Origin: Pseudoalteromonas holothuriae
GTDB taxonomy: Bacteria; Pseudomonadota; Gammaproteobacteria; Enterobacterales; Alteromonadaceae
NCBI RefSeq assembly: GCF_945859825.1
Contig: NZ_CAMAPC010000012.1
Span: forward strand, 54,802-118,801
Direction: 5' to 3'
Length of the DNA stretch: 64,000 nucleotides
The notes below the pieces were generated by a model that saw nothing but the letters and a program-made list of their open reading frames with translations, was not told where the DNA came from and searched no databases. The position numbers and the translations under genes are program-made. Positions 27,312-37,501 of the stretch are shown one piece after another; the first letter of the stretch is position 1, and each line of letters begins with the position of its first letter.

Positions 27312-29036
27312 CTAACTACGAATTTGTGCTGTAATTGCGGCAACAGCTTCGTTGATATCTAGCATGAGTTTTTCGCCTGTACGACGGTTTTTAAGCTCAA
27401 CTTGATTGTTATCCAAGTTGCGCTCACCAATTACTAATGTGTAAGGTACACCGAGTAGTTCCATATCGTTGAACATAACGCCCGGGCGCTCTTTACGGTC
27501 GTCGAATAACACTTCTAGACCTGCTTGTTTAAACTCACTGTATAAGCGTTCTGCGATATCAGGAATACGATGTGATTTATGCATGTTCATAGGTACAATT
27601 GCAAGCTCAAATGGTGCTAATGCTTTGGTCCATTTAATACCGTAGTCATCATTATTTTGTTCAATAGCTGCGGCAACGATACGTGATACACCAATACCAT
27701 AACAGCCCATAGTCATGACTTGGTTTTTACCATTTTCGCCTAACACACCCGCGTTCATAGCTTCTGAGTACTTCGTACCAAGTTGGAATATATGGCCCAC
27801 TTCAACACCGCGTTTAATTTGCAGTATACCGTTACCACATGGGCTTGGGTCGCCTTCAACAACATTACGTAAATCGAATACTTGGTAGTCAGTGACGTCT
27901 CTATCCCAGTTGATACCACTATGGTGCTCGCCATTGTTGTTCGCACCTGCCACAAAGTCAGCCATCACAGCAGCGCTTCGGTCAACAATAATTGGCATGT
28001 TAAGCCCAACAGGGCCAAGTGAGCCCGGGTGTGCGCCAATAGCAGCAAAAATATCTTCTTCTTTGGCCATTTCAAGCGGTGAATCAACTAATGTATGTTT
28101 TTCTGCTTTTAGCTCATTTAGTTCATGATCGCCACGCACAACCAGTGCAACTAATCCGCGTTGTTCATTTTCATCAGGTGTACCATAAACAATTAAAGTT
28201 TTAACGCCACGGTGTGGCTTTACACCATGCTTTGCTTTTAAATCAGCAATTGTTTTTGCTTCAGGTGTGGCAAACGTGTTTAGTTCTTTACTTGCCTCTG
28301 GGCGGGCTTCAGTAGGGGCTAGTGCTTCGGCTTTTTCGATATTTGCCGCATAGTCACTTTCTGAGCTAAACGCGATAGCATCTTCGCCAGATTCAGCCAA
28401 AACATGAAATTCATGCGAAACGCTTCCACCAATTGACCCGGTATCAGCGATAACAGGACGGTAGTCAAGACCTAAGCGTTCAAATATATTACAGTATGCT
28501 TGATGCATACGCTGATATGTTTGCGCCAAACATTCCTCTGTTAAGTGAAAAGAGTAAGCATCTTTCATGGTAAATTCGCGAGCACGCATAACACCAAAAC
28601 GAGGACGCACTTCGTCACGAACTTTAGTTTGCACTTGATATAAAGTAATAGGTAGTTGCTTGTAGCTGTTGATCTCTTTACGCACAAAGTCAGTGATCAC
28701 CTCTTCGTGTGTAGGACCTAGTGCAAATGGACGGTTATGTCTGTCGTTGATACGTAACAGTTCTGGACCAAACTGCTCCCAGCGACCAGACTCTTGCCAC
28801 AGATCAGCAGGCTGGATCACTGGCATTAACATTTCAATGGCGCCAGCTTTATCCATTTCTTCACGTACAACTTGCTCTACTTTGCGTAGTACTTTTAAGC
28901 CTGATGGCAGCCAAGTGTATAAACCCGAAGCAAGTTTGCGGATCATACCCGCACGTAGCATTAACTGGTGGCTGATAATTTCAGCATCTGATGGCGTTTC
29001 TTTTAAAGTTGCCAAAATATATTGACTGGTACGCAT
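27312..29036 (-). CDS. proS: Prolyl-tRNA synthetase
   Basis: A class IIa synthetase that charges tRNA-Pro, close to E. coli Pro[22 protein letters not shown], the motif 2 region [20 protein letters not shown], and an INS/YbaK-type editing domain inserted near residues 220-400. The C-terminal anticodon-binding domain (about 470-574) is present. At 574 residues the length is standard. The trmO gene lies 80 bp upstream on the same strand, as in E. coli, so co-transcription is likely. Confidence 0.97.
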   Translation of the reverse strand: MRTSQYILATLKETPSDAEIISHQLMLRAGMIRKLASGLYTWLPSGLKVLRKVEQVVREEMDKAGAIEMLMPVIQPADLWQESGRWEQFGPELLRINDRHNRPFALGPTHEEVITDFVRKEINSYKQLPITLYQVQTKVRDEVRPRFGVMRAREFTMKDAYSFHLTEECLAQTYQRMHQAYCNIFERLGLDYRPVIADTGSIGGSVSHEFHVLAESGEDAIAFSSESDYAANIEKAEALAPTEARPEASKELNTFATPEAKTIADLKAKHGVKPHRGVKTLIVYGTPDENEQRGLVALVVRGDHELNELKAEKHTLVDSPLEMAKEEDIFAAIGAHPGSLGPVGLNMPIIVDRSAAVMADFVAGANNNGEHHSGINWDRDVTDYQVFDLRNVVEGDPSPCGNGILQIKRGVEVGHIFQLGTKYSEAMNAGVLGENGKNQVMTMGCYGIGVSRIVAAAIEQNNDDYGIKWTKALAPFELAIVPMNMHKSHRIPDIAERLYSEFKQAGLEVLFDDRKERPGVMFNDMELLGVPYTLVIGERNLDNNQVELKNRRTGEKLMLDINEAVAAITAQIRS

Positions 29037-29115
29037 GATGGTTCCGCTCGTAATGTAATTGTTTTTGGTAATAATAGCGCGTAGTTTATCAGCGCCACGT
29101 CGCTACACAAAGTGT

Positions 29116-29820
29116 TTATTCTTGGGTTATCTCAATCACTTGATTGTGCTCACCGTCTACTTGCCAGCGAATGTTGAAATTGTATAGGCTCATGCCATAA
29201 AACTGGGTTTGTTGTTTTTGTTTTTTATAGGCTGGGCGAGGGTCTTGTTTAAGCACATTGGCGATAAACGCTCGTAGCTGAGGATACTGGGTTTGCTTGG
29301 CTATAAATTGCTCTGCCTGTTCACTAAAGCTGACAGTCATATGTGTTTCTGGGCGTGTGTCGGCAAATCCTGCGCTGGCGTCTGTCATTGCATCCGAGTA
29401 GGGCAAATAGGGCTTGATATCAACGATAGGCGTACCATCTAGCAAATCAATACCCGAGAGCAGGAGTGCCAATTGACCATTTTTGTATTCTACACCTTCG
29501 AGCTTAACTGCACTCATGCCTATGCCATTTGGGCGAAAGGTTGCTCGAGTTGCAAATACACCTTTGCGCTCATTACCACCTAAACGTGGTGGACGTACCA
29601 GTGCTGAGTAGCCTTTGTCTGCCGTTTCGTGAAAACGGAACAAGAGCCATAAATGACTAAACTCATCAATACCACGCACAAACTCTTCACGGTTAAAGTC
29701 GTCACAAAATATCAACTTTGCTTGCGCTTGTGGCACCAATCTAGGTTGGCGCGGAATAGCAAATTTTTGTTTATAAGGTGATTGAATATGTCCAATAGGC
29801 TGAATTTGATAGCTTTGCAC
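29116..29820 (-). CDS. trmO: tRNA N6-threonylcarbamoyladenosine methyltransferase TrmO
   Basis: This enzyme adds a methyl group to t6A37 in some tRNAs, using S-adenosylmethionine. The 234-residue protein opens with IGHIQSPYKQKFAIPRQPRL and has the signature FRPNGIGMSAVKL and the LLDGTPIVDIKPYLPYSD block of the TsaA/TrmO family. It lies next to proS, an arrangement conserved in enterobacteria. No separate terminator is visible between them. Confidence 0.9.
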   Translation of the reverse strand: MQSYQIQPIGHIQSPYKQKFAIPRQPRLVPQAQAKLIFCDDFNREEFVRGIDEFSHLWLLFRFHETADKGYSALVRPPRLGGNERKGVFATRATFRPNGIGMSAVKLEGVEYKNGQLALLLSGIDLLDGTPIVDIKPYLPYSDAMTDASAGFADTRPETHMTVSFSEQAEQFIAKQTQYPQLRAFIANVLKQDPRPAYKKQKQQTQFYGMSLYNFNIRWQVDGEHNQVIEITQE

Positions 29821-29936
29821 TGTGTCTCTTTCGTTATGTTTGAAAATATAGGCGGCCGAGATTGTAGCGCGTATGTACTGGTTTATCTATGCTCTCATAC
29901 CATTGAACCCTGTGGTCATGCTAAAAGCTAATGCTT

Positions 29937-30413
29937 TTATTCATCAATGGTGCGATGTAACAGTGACTCAGTTTCAATGGCTATTTCTTTCATTTTAATT
30001 GCATATACTTCAAGTTTTTTTTGTTCTGGCGTTGTTGCTTCAAAGTGCGGAACAGGCACAGAATAACCAGCTTTATCCATTGCGATAAAGCTAATGATAC
30101 AATGGTTACTTTCAACTAATGATTGTTTTTGTGGATCACCACAGCGTACGCGAATAAATATTTGCATGCTAGTTTTACCCGTATGGGCAATTTGTGCTGT
30201 TACCTCAACAATTTGACCAACGAGAATAGGGCGTTTAAAGCGCACACCAGCAACGGATACGGTAACACAATAACTGCCGCTCCAACCTGCTGCACAGGCA
30301 TATCCTGCTTGATCTATCCACTTCATAACAATACCGCCGTGTACTTTACCACCAAAGTTCACATCAGTAGGCTCTGCTAAAAATCTAAAAACGACTTCGG
30401 AATTTCCGCTCAT
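29937..30413 (-). CDS. Acyl-CoA thioesterase, hotdog fold
   Basis: A 158-residue protein with the FGGKVHGGIVMKWIDQAGYACA block of the cytosolic long-chain acyl-CoA hydrolase family (YciA/BACH type), followed by RFKRPILVGQIVEV. It should hydrolyse acyl-CoA esters in the cytosol. The Glu/Lys-rich C-terminus is a short helical extension. The start ATG lacks a strong ribosome site. It lies just downstream of etfD but is separated by a terminator. Confidence 0.85.
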   Translation of the reverse strand: MSGNSEVVFRFLAEPTDVNFGGKVHGGIVMKWIDQAGYACAAGWSGSYCVTVSVAGVRFKRPILVGQIVEVTAQIAHTGKTSMQIFIRVRCGDPQKQSLVESNHCIISFIAMDKAGYSVPVPHFEATTPEQKKLEVYAIKMKEIAIETESLLHRTIDE

Positions 30414-30490
30414 AGTGTATTACTCAAGGTTGCATCATTTTGATTAAGTATATGCAATATTTAGATTTTTGCTGGTAGGGTTGGCAAAGT

Positions 30491-30514
30491 ACAAAAAAGG
30501 GCTGTAAAGCCCTT
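30491..30514 (-). terminator. Intrinsic terminator of etfD
   Basis: A 7-bp stem AAGGGCT/AGCCCTT with a GTAA loop is followed on the minus strand by six T residues. It lies 36 bp after the etfD stop. Confidence 0.75.
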
Positions 30515-30549
30515 CGCAATTTGGGTTTGATACAATTGAATTAATTTAA

Positions 30550-32199
30550 CTACATATTTGGGTAATTTGGACCCCCAGCGCCTTCAGGCGTGACCCAAGT
30601 GATGTTTTGGCTAGGATCTTTGATGTCGCAGGTTTTACAATGCACACAGTTTTGCGCGTTGATCACAAATAGCTTTTCACCTTGTTCGTTCTCGTTTATT
30701 TCGTAAACACCCGCTGGACAATAACGCTGTGCAGGCTCAGCAAATTTTGCAAAATTAACGGTGATTGGAATACTGGTATCAGCTAGTTGTAAATGGCACG
30801 GTTGAGATTCTTCGTGATTTGTATTTGATAAAAATACTGAAGACAGTTTATCAAAGCTTAATTTGCCATCAGGTTTAGGGTAGCTTATTTGCTCGCATTC
30901 AGACGCTGGCTTTAACACACTATGATCAGGTTGCTCGTCTTTAAAGGTAAACGGCAAAGCACCAGAGAAAATATTTTGATCGAGCGTGTTATAAGCGCCG
31001 CCTAAAATTCTACCAAATTTATGTAAAACAGGGCCAAAATTACGAGATTGATAAAGTTCATCATATAACCAGCTAGATTTAAACTTATCAGCAAAGTTTT
31101 CTAAATCAGCCTGTGGTTGCTCAGTATTTAATGCTTCTAAAATGCAATCAGCCGCTAACATGCCAGATTTCATAGCAGTATGATTGCCTTTAATTTTGGC
31201 AAAGTTTAAGGTGCCAGCGTCACAGCCGACTAACAAACCACCTGCAAAATGCATTTTTGGCAGAGAATTTAATCCCCCTTTGGCAATCGCGCGGGCCCCA
31301 TAAGAAATACGTTCTCCACCTTCTAATACTTTGGCGAATACAGGATGGTGTTTCATGCGTTGAAATTCATCGAAAGGGCTTAAATAGGTATTGCTGTAAT
31401 TGAGGTCAATAATTAGACCTACTACAACCTGATTATTTTCAGCATGATACATAAATGCACCGCCATGGGTGTTGTTATCAAGTGGCCAACCTGTACCATG
31501 TACTACAGTACCTTCTTTATGTTTGGCTGGGTCAATTTGCCAAATCTCTTTAAAGCCAATCCCGTAGTGTTGCGGTGTTGCATTTTTATCAAGTGCAAAT
31601 TGGCTGATTAATTGCTTTCCTAAGTGACCACGACACCCCTCAGCAAATACCGTGTATTTAGCACGCAGCTCCATACCCGGCATATAACTGTCTTTTGGTT
31701 GCCCGTCTTTATCAACACCCATATCACCTGTGATAATACCTTTAACTTCATCGTCTTCAACAATTAAGGAATGCGCGCTAAATCCAGGAAATATTTCAAC
31801 GCCCAACTGTTCTGCTTGCTCAGCAAGCCAGCGACAAACATTACCCATAGAGACAATATAGTTACCGCGATTTTTAAACGTTTTTGGTACTGCGAGATGG
31901 GGAATATTTATGGCGCTATCTTTATCTTTAAACAAATAAGTATCATCTTGCGTAACTTGTGTACTGATTGGTGCCCCTTTTTCTTTCCAGTTAGGTAGCA
32001 GCTCATCTAGTGCTTTGGTCTCAAAAACCGCACCTGACAAAATATGCGCGCCCACTTCTGAGCCTTTTTCTACGACACAGATCATCAGTTCTTTTTCTTG
32101 TTGCTGTGCCTGTTGTGCCAATCGAATTGCGCATGACAAACCTGCAGGGCCTGCGCCGACAACCACAACATCGAATTCCATGGTTTCACGTTCAACCAT
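30550..32199 (-). CDS. etfD: Electron-transfer-flavoprotein:ubiquinone oxidoreductase
   Basis: This inner-membrane-associated enzyme passes electrons from reduced ETF to the quinone pool. Residues 9-16 hold the FAD-binding VVGAGPAG, and the C-terminus carries the [4Fe-4S] ligands in YCPAG and NCVHCKTCDIK. The final GGPNYPNM is characteristic. It is 549 residues, normal length. It is divergent from etfBA around a shared set of operators, so all three are probably co-regulated with fatty-acid or branched-chain amino-acid oxidation. Start ATG follows GAGG. Confidence 0.95.
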   Translation of the reverse strand: MVERETMEFDVVVVGAGPAGLSCAIRLAQQAQQQEKELMICVVEKGSEVGAHILSGAVFETKALDELLPNWKEKGAPISTQVTQDDTYLFKDKDSAINIPHLAVPKTFKNRGNYIVSMGNVCRWLAEQAEQLGVEIFPGFSAHSLIVEDDEVKGIITGDMGVDKDGQPKDSYMPGMELRAKYTVFAEGCRGHLGKQLISQFALDKNATPQHYGIGFKEIWQIDPAKHKEGTVVHGTGWPLDNNTHGGAFMYHAENNQVVVGLIIDLNYSNTYLSPFDEFQRMKHHPVFAKVLEGGERISYGARAIAKGGLNSLPKMHFAGGLLVGCDAGTLNFAKIKGNHTAMKSGMLAADCILEALNTEQPQADLENFADKFKSSWLYDELYQSRNFGPVLHKFGRILGGAYNTLDQNIFSGALPFTFKDEQPDHSVLKPASECEQISYPKPDGKLSFDKLSSVFLSNTNHEESQPCHLQLADTSIPITVNFAKFAEPAQRYCPAGVYEINENEQGEKLFVINAQNCVHCKTCDIKDPSQNITWVTPEGAGGPNYPNM

Positions 32200-32253
32200 T
32201 TTAACCTCACTATATTTGACGGTGTATTAACTAAAAAGAGGCTTTAGTTTTTA

Positions 32254-32345
32254 TTACGTTAAAGTAAGGTTATTTTAGGTTGACGTTTACGTCAACAGGA
32301 AGTAGTCTGATTCCATAAAATAATTATGTTGACGTATGCGTCAGC
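32254..32345. promoter_or_regulatory. Set of TTGACGT-N2-ACGTCAA palindromic operators between etfD and etfBA
   Basis: A perfect palindrome GTTGACGTTTACGTCAAC (32279-32296) is joined by a near copy GTTGACGTATGCGTCAGC (32328-32345) and a weaker TTACGTTAAAGTAA (32254-32267). The shape resembles binding sites of the MerR-type LiuR regulator of branched-chain amino-acid catabolism. That assignment is from memory, and no liuR gene is in this window. Confidence 0.6.
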
Positions 32346-32374
32346 TGTAAGAATAACCAGATGATGGAGCAACC

Positions 32375-33127
32375 ATGAAAGTACTTGTGCCAATCAAACG
32401 AGTGATTGACTACAACGTCAAGGCAAGAGTTAAGCCAGACAACAGCGATGTTGATTTAACCAATGTTAAAATGGCGATGAACCCATTTTGTGAAATTGCA
32501 GTAGAAGAGGCTATTCGCTTAAAAGAAGCAGGTACGGCTAATGAAGTTATTGCCGTCTCAATCGGTGATAAAGCATGTCAAGAGCAGCTTCGTACCGCTT
32601 TGGCATTAGGTGCTGACAAGGCGATTCACATCGAAACTGACATTAAGCTTGAGTCATTACATGTAGCAAAGCTACTTGCCAAACTGGTTGAACAAGAGCA
32701 ACCAGAGCTGGTTATTCTTGGTAAACAATCAATTGATTCTGATAATAATCAAACAGGTCAAATGCTTGCTGCATTAACGGGTCGCAGCCAAGGCACGTTT
32801 GCTTCTAAAGTCGTGCTTGAAGGCAATAAGGCGCAAGTAACTCGTGAGGTTGATGGCGGGTTGCAAACGGTTTCTTTATCGTTGCCAGCCATTGTAACCA
32901 CAGATTTACGTTTAAATGAACCACGTTACGCTTCACTCCCTAACATTATGAAGGCCAAACGTAAGCCACTTGATGTTATGGCGGCAGATAGCCTAGGTGT
33001 TGACCTTGCCCCACGGGTTGAGCTACTACAAGTTGAAGAACCCGCTAAACGAGAAGCAGGTATGATTGTAGAGAGTGTTGAACAACTAGTAACAAAACTA
33101 AAGACTGAAGCGAAGGTGATCTCATGA
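32375..33127 (+). CDS. etfB: Electron transfer flavoprotein, beta subunit
   Basis: The 250-residue small subunit of ETF, which binds AMP and helps transfer electrons from acyl-CoA dehydrogenases. It opens with the family start [16 protein letters not shown], followed by [19 protein letters not shown] and [22 protein letters not shown]-containing ribosome site precedes the ATG. It overlaps etfA by 4 bp (ATGA), giving coupled synthesis of the heterodimer. Confidence 0.96.
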   Translation: MKVLVPIKRVIDYNVKARVKPDNSDVDLTNVKMAMNPFCEIAVEEAIRLKEAGTANEVIAVSIGDKACQEQLRTALALGADKAIHIETDIKLESLHVAKLLAKLVEQEQPELVILGKQSIDSDNNQTGQMLAALTGRSQGTFASKVVLEGNKAQVTREVDGGLQTVSLSLPAIVTTDLRLNEPRYASLPNIMKAKRKPLDVMAADSLGVDLAPRVELLQVEEPAKREAGMIVESVEQLVTKLKTEAKVIS

Positions 33128-34050
33128 GTGTATTAGTTATTGCAGAACATGAAAATGGTCAACTAAAGCCTGAAACAGCAAAAGTAGTTAATGCGGCTGT
33201 TGCTATTGGTGGTGATATTGATGTTTTAGTTGCAGGTACTAACGTTGCTGATGTTGCAAACAGTGCAGCACAAATTGCAGGTGTAAATAATGTACGCGTT
33301 GCAGATAACACCGCTTTTGAGCATCAATTGGCTGAAAACACAGCAGGTCTTATTGTTGAACTTGCACCCAGTTATACACATATTTTAGCCAGTGCTTCAA
33401 CGACGGGTAAAAACACCTTACCACGAGTAAGTGCATTACTTGATAAGTCGCAAATTTCAGAGATTATCAGTGTTGTTGATGCAGATACGTTTAAGCGGCC
33501 AATTTATGCAGGTAACGCCATTGCGACGGTAAAATCGAACGAGGCACAAAAAATTATTACTGTGCGTGCCAGTGCTTTTGATACACAAGGCGAGCAGGGG
33601 GCATGTAACATAGAACCTCTATCAATGAACATAAGTAATACCTTAAGTGAATTTGTTGGCATTGAGCAAACAGAGTCAGAACGGCCTGAGTTAAATGCCG
33701 CACCAGTGGTTATATCAGGTGGTCGTGGTATGCAAAATGGTGAAAATTTTGCGTTACTTAATGGCATAGCAGATAAGTTGGGCGCTGCAATTGGTGCATC
33801 TCGTGCCGCTGTAGATGCGGGCTTTGTGCCAAACGATATGCAGGTAGGGCAAACGGGTAAAATCGTTGCACCTGATTTATATATAGCTGTGGGTATTAGT
33901 GGTGCTATTCAGCACCTAGCGGGTATGAAAGACTCTAAAGTGATTGTAGCCATTAACAAAGACCCTGATGCACCTATCTTTCAAGTGGCAGATTATGGTT
34001 TAGTCGCTGATTTATTTGAGGTGTTACCAGAGCTTGAAGCCGCTTTATAA
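33124..34050 (+). CDS. etfA: Electron transfer flavoprotein, alpha subunit
   Basis: The 308-residue large subunit, with the C-terminal FAD-binding block [20 protein letters not shown], followed by [20 protein letters not shown]. It pairs with EtfB to receive electrons from acyl-CoA dehydrogenases and to pass them to EtfD. The gene follows etfB with a 4-bp overlap and is closed by a strong terminator. Confidence 0.96.
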   Translation: MSVLVIAEHENGQLKPETAKVVNAAVAIGGDIDVLVAGTNVADVANSAAQIAGVNNVRVADNTAFEHQLAENTAGLIVELAPSYTHILASASTTGKNTLPRVSALLDKSQISEIISVVDADTFKRPIYAGNAIATVKSNEAQKIITVRASAFDTQGEQGACNIEPLSMNISNTLSEFVGIEQTESERPELNAAPVVISGGRGMQNGENFALLNGIADKLGAAIGASRAAVDAGFVPNDMQVGQTGKIVAPDLYIAVGISGAIQHLAGMKDSKVIVAINKDPDAPIFQVADYGLVADLFEVLPELEAAL

Positions 34051-34073
34051 AAAACAATAATAATTCTGGTTGT

Positions 34074-34107
34074 AAAGCCGCAGTGCCGTAAGGCCGCGGC
34101 TTTTTTT
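34074..34107 (+). terminator. Intrinsic terminator of etfBA
   Basis: An outer 8-bp stem AAAGCCGC/GCGGCTTT contains an inner GCC-GTAA-GGC hairpin and is followed by a T run. Confidence 0.85.
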
Positions 34108-34568
34108 GTGTTCGTTGTCTATCTTTTATCTATCTGGCCAAAAGGTAGGCAGCTAAAACTATGCTGACAAAGTAGGTAAAACCGCACCTAACTTTTTGCA
34201 ATTACCTCCTAAGCCCTCGGATAAAACTAAAAATAGTAGTAAAGATGTACTTTTGGCATAGAAATATCAAAGGTACTGGATTTGCGTGTCCATTGTTTGA
34301 TAATTTAATAATGGCTGTCTAGTTAATTTATAGTTAATTTATTACTGTCTTTTCGCAATTTTGCGTCCTTAACAACAAGTCATGGATAGCGATAATGAAG
34401 TACGGTAAATTACTAACAAAAATACATCAAAAAAACCACAAAGTGCTAGCATTTTGCTTATTAAAATGATTATATATCTCAACACTGTTTACTTACTAAA
34501 CAATTAAATGTCAATAGTTTGTAAGTTTAGATAAATTCAATGCATAATTTATTAGAGTTGAGATAAGG
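34108..34568. other. AT-rich intergenic gap
   Basis: This 461-bp stretch has only very short frames (a 24-codon frame at 34394 has no support). No promoter, repeat or RNA could be identified with confidence. It marks the boundary between the core etf genes and an accessory block. Confidence 0.3.
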
Positions 34569-35096
34569 GTGTTCCAAAAATATACCCTTACGTTTGCTGT
34601 AGGAGCAGTCGTAGGTAGTATTTTAAGTTTGCTGTTACTGAAAAATAACAAACCTAATGCCACTACTTCCGATAATAGCGCAAAGGTGCAGGTGCTTACA
34701 CAAGCACTATTTGAACTTAAGAAACAAAATAATAATATGAATCTGCAACTTGAACAGCATAAACAAGTTTCACTCACGACGCCATCTAAAGCATTACTAA
34801 ATAATAACAACGACTTAATACCGTCCACTTTAGACCTGCATAAAGAGCTAGCTTTGCAATACACGAGAGAAGATGTTGAAATACAGTTCGCAAATTACTC
34901 TGTCAAACCAGCGGTTATTCAGTTGGCTAACCGCTTCGTTCTAAGTAAAGATAAGCATACTAAAAGTGACGCTTTGCTCTTTGATAAAGCTCAAAAAGAC
35001 TTCGATTATTGGCAACAACTACAGAAATTTAACCTGCAGCCTCTTAATAATTCATCGACTTTAATACAGGAATACAATGACGTTTTTATTTATTAA
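34569..35096 (+). CDS. Unknown single-pass membrane protein with coiled coil
   Basis: A 175-residue protein of no recognised family. The N-terminus has one membrane segment (about 7-25, TFAVGAVVGSILSLLLL), followed by a Gln/Asn-rich helical stretch (45-75) likely to form a coiled coil, then a charged domain. The start is GTG at 34569, after AAGG. A second small frame overlaps its 3' end by 20 bp. The neighbours are also orphan genes, which suggests an accessory region. Confidence 0.5.
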   Translation: MFQKYTLTFAVGAVVGSILSLLLLKNNKPNATTSDNSAKVQVLTQALFELKKQNNNMNLQLEQHKQVSLTTPSKALLNNNNDLIPSTLDLHKELALQYTREDVEIQFANYSVKPAVIQLANRFVLSKDKHTKSDALLFDKAQKDFDYWQQLQKFNLQPLNNSSTLIQEYNDVFIY

Positions 35097-35232
35097 TACA
35101 CCGAACTATAAAACAAGTATGTTAGAGCAGCTCGATGATAAACAGATAAAAAAATATGCTACAGATACAAGTTTGAGTATTTCAGTAAGCCCATATGCAT
35201 TTCCAAACGTTATCGTAATACGGATAAGCTAA
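35077..35232 (+). CDS. Small ORF overlapping the preceding gene's end
   Basis: A 51-codon frame starts with ATG at 35077, preceded by AGGAAT, and ends with TAA at 35230-35232. The product (MTFLFINTPNYKTSML...) is short, slightly basic and without a known motif. The 20-bp overlap with the upstream stop and the ribosome site suggest translational coupling. It may still be a chance frame. Confidence 0.35.
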   Translation: MTFLFINTPNYKTSMLEQLDDKQIKKYATDTSLSISVSPYAFPNVIVIRIS

Positions 35233-35319
35233 CTTAAATAAAGAATATTTTTACTAACGAGCAGCTAAAAGGGTTGAACCTATGAAGTTGCAAACAACTA
35301 TAAAATATGAAGGAAATAT

Positions 35320-35808
35320 ATGAAAACAATAATACTAACCTCTCTCGCTTCTATGATTGTACTAGGTAGTGTAAGTGTAAACGCGCTGCCACATTGCCCA
35401 GGAGGCGGTGGCCACTGGTCGTATGAAACACAACGAGTCAAAGTGTGTGATAGAGAAACGGAAACATACACTACTACACACCGTGACTGCGATTATTATG
35501 GTCATATTTATCTTGGGCATTTATGGAACACTCCAGATATTCCATTATCTCCTATTAGATACACAAGCTTTTATACTCAGGTGAGTGAAAGTAGCGCATG
35601 TCCAAGTTCAAAATATATGCATGAGAGTGGCACTTATTGGTATACCAAACCAGATGGATTTAGAACCATCGGCTGGTATGATTATACTGGCACCATTGCA
35701 AATACTCGCGATCAGTTAATTACCGAAACACACGAACGTGTTGTAGAGACAAATTGTCGATATGAGAATAAGGTTGTTCGAGTTTGGCGATGTGGAATGG
35801 AGCCATAA
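35320..35808 (+). CDS. Small secreted cysteine-rich protein, unknown
   Basis: The 162-residue protein has a signal peptide (cleavage near NALPHC, residue 22). The mature part holds several cysteines (in HCPGG, VCDRE, DCDYYG, SACPSS, NCRYE, WRCGM), suggesting disulfides, and is rich in Tyr, His and Thr. I recognise no family. The start ATG follows AAGGAA. It lies among other orphan genes, with no operon evident. Confidence 0.55.
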   Translation: MKTIILTSLASMIVLGSVSVNALPHCPGGGGHWSYETQRVKVCDRETETYTTTHRDCDYYGHIYLGHLWNTPDIPLSPIRYTSFYTQVSESSACPSSKYMHESGTYWYTKPDGFRTIGWYDYTGTIANTRDQLITETHERVVETNCRYENKVVRVWRCGMEP

Positions 35809-36197
35809 TCAAAGTTAATTGATATGTTCGATAATCGGCATCTTATGAAAGTAGATGCCGTCATTCATTTAAAACTTATCAGACCAAAATCACTGGTACT
35901 TTTCACAATCTAATATTTGAGTCGTTTTCTTAAGCTTTAGTTTAAGGCTATGGTATAGCTAAACAGGTCATATATGAAAGATATAAAGGGGTCAAGTTCT
36001 GAGGGATCCCCACAATTGCTAATGAGCTACAAGCATTCACGGTAATCCTTATATAATTGCTTGAGTGCTTCTAAAAAAGTTTTCAGTTTTATTTTATAAC
36101 CCATAGAATTGTGTTTTGAGGTTTAATTTAGAACAATTTTTAAAAATGGGAAATTATACAGGCTCGTTAGCACTTTTAAATTTACACGGAGGTATTT
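35809..36197. other. Intergenic gap with a short G/C-ended imperfect inverted repeat
   Basis: No gene was found in this 389-bp stretch. A GGGGTC...GATCCCC sequence (35988-36011) stands out from the AT-rich background and resembles a similar GGGGAC...GTCCCC element at 47341-47369. Its role is unknown. Confidence 0.3.
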
Positions 36198-36434
36198 ATG
36201 TCTGAATCTAAAGTTAAAGAAGGTGGGTCAAACTTTGCTGGTTTAATGTCCGCAGCATTTGCGAGTGGCTTTGCTACATCTTCTTTGGATGGCTTTGAAG
36301 TAAATTATAGTTTCTTTATTGGCTCGCTTGATGTTGTTTCTATATCAATCAGCTTTATTGTCTTTAGTATATTGTTTTATCCATTTAATAAGTTTTTTGG
36401 TTGGCTGTATTGTGCCTCCCCAAATAATAAATAA
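36198..36434 (+). CDS. Small membrane protein of unknown function
   Basis: A 78-residue protein with a Gly/Ala-rich N-terminal region (NFAGLMSAAFASGFATS) and one or two hydrophobic segments (about 36-65). The start ATG is preceded by a near-perfect GGAGGT at 6-bp spacing, which is strong evidence that it is translated. No family was recognised. Confidence 0.5.
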   Translation: MSESKVKEGGSNFAGLMSAAFASGFATSSLDGFEVNYSFFIGSLDVVSISISFIVFSILFYPFNKFFGWLYCASPNNK

Positions 36435-36481
36435 ACGACTAAATAGTGTGCCAGCACATAAGATCTAACAAAGATGAACCT

Positions 36482-36524
36482 AAACTCTATCTATGTACTC
36501 TTCGGGTACAATGATATAGGGTTT
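36482..36524. terminator. Imperfect hairpin, possible terminator
   Basis: AAAC...GTAC (36482-36498) pairs with GTAC...GTTT (36506-36524) with several mismatches around a TCTTCGG loop. The tail is only weakly U-rich, so termination is uncertain. Confidence 0.3.
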
Positions 36525-36626
36525 AAGCAGTTTTAGTAATGTTTCTATATAATCACTTTATGCAGATATAAAGTAATTATCGGTAATTTATTTCGCTATC
36601 AGTTATAACTAAAAGTCTAAGGAAAG

Positions 36627-37448
36627 TTGATTTTGAGCAAGCATATTATTATTTCGTTGATTGCGTTTATGTGTGCAGTAATAGACGCAATAGGTGGTAT
36701 GCTGGGTTATTGGTCAGTATCGAATAGTCAGTCTCGCTATTATATTTTTGGTTTTGAGCTGTTAACTTTATGCTTGTTGGTAGTCAACAGCTTTCTCATT
36801 GCGCACTATTTACGGACCAGTAAAACACAATTTAGATTAGCAGTTTTGTGTTTCATTGCTTTGGTTTTTTGTGTGCTAGGCGATATCGTTAACTTTAATT
36901 TAGGTGGCGAGTATTACGGCAAAGGAGATGTTATAAAGCATGATTACTTAATTGACTCTATATGGTTTTTTGGCCCAGGGTACTTACTTATTGTTGTGGC
37001 TTTAATGCAAATCTTATTGCAATTTTACCAACCAAAAGTATTATTAGTATGTGTAATCGGTTCACTGCTGTTAGCAACGTTAAGTTACACTAATATGGTT
37101 ATTTTAGGCAGTGGTGTATACATTATTAGTATGGCTTTTTTTTACAGCTTAGTCATCTCGTTGCCGGCACTGTGTGGGGTTTTATTACTATTAGCTTATG
37201 GCTTTAATAAAGCGCCAATATGTATATGGGTTATTTCTTTAGGTTTAGTTTTGGCGAGTATTGCAGATGCAATCATTGGCCAGTTTTGGCTATTTGGAAA
37301 TAACGGCAAGGGAATATTCCCATTAGCACGTGAGATAAATTGGATTGTTTACATTGCTTCGCAAAGTATTATTGTTCATATTCCTCGCATCTTGCCTGTT
37401 GATGAAAGATCAGCAAGTATCAATCATCAAAAACTATGTAAAGGCTAA
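36627..37448 (+). CDS. Polytopic membrane protein of unknown function
   Basis: The 273-residue protein has about eight hydrophobic segments with few charged loops, and polar motifs GDIVNFN and ADAIIGQFWLFG facing the membrane. It bears a faint resemblance in layout to lysoplasmalogenase-type (YhhN) membrane proteins but is longer and lacks a clear match. The start is TTG at 36627, after AAGGAAAG. It precedes the LysE-type exporter by 53 bp and may share its transcript. Confidence 0.55.
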   Translation: MILSKHIIISLIAFMCAVIDAIGGMLGYWSVSNSQSRYYIFGFELLTLCLLVVNSFLIAHYLRTSKTQFRLAVLCFIALVFCVLGDIVNFNLGGEYYGKGDVIKHDYLIDSIWFFGPGYLLIVVALMQILLQFYQPKVLLVCVIGSLLLATLSYTNMVILGSGVYIISMAFFYSLVISLPALCGVLLLLAYGFNKAPICIWVISLGLVLASIADAIIGQFWLFGNNGKGIFPLAREINWIVYIASQSIIVHIPRILPVDERSASINHQKLCKG

Positions 37449-37501
37449 TTTGTTGTTTAAATTACCCATCTATAACAAGTTAATAAGGGAAGGCGTATTA
37501 C

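Noticed and set aside
34394..34468. A 24-codon frame MKYGKLLTKIHQKNHK...
   Set aside because: It has no convincing ribosome site or family and lies in AT-rich DNA.
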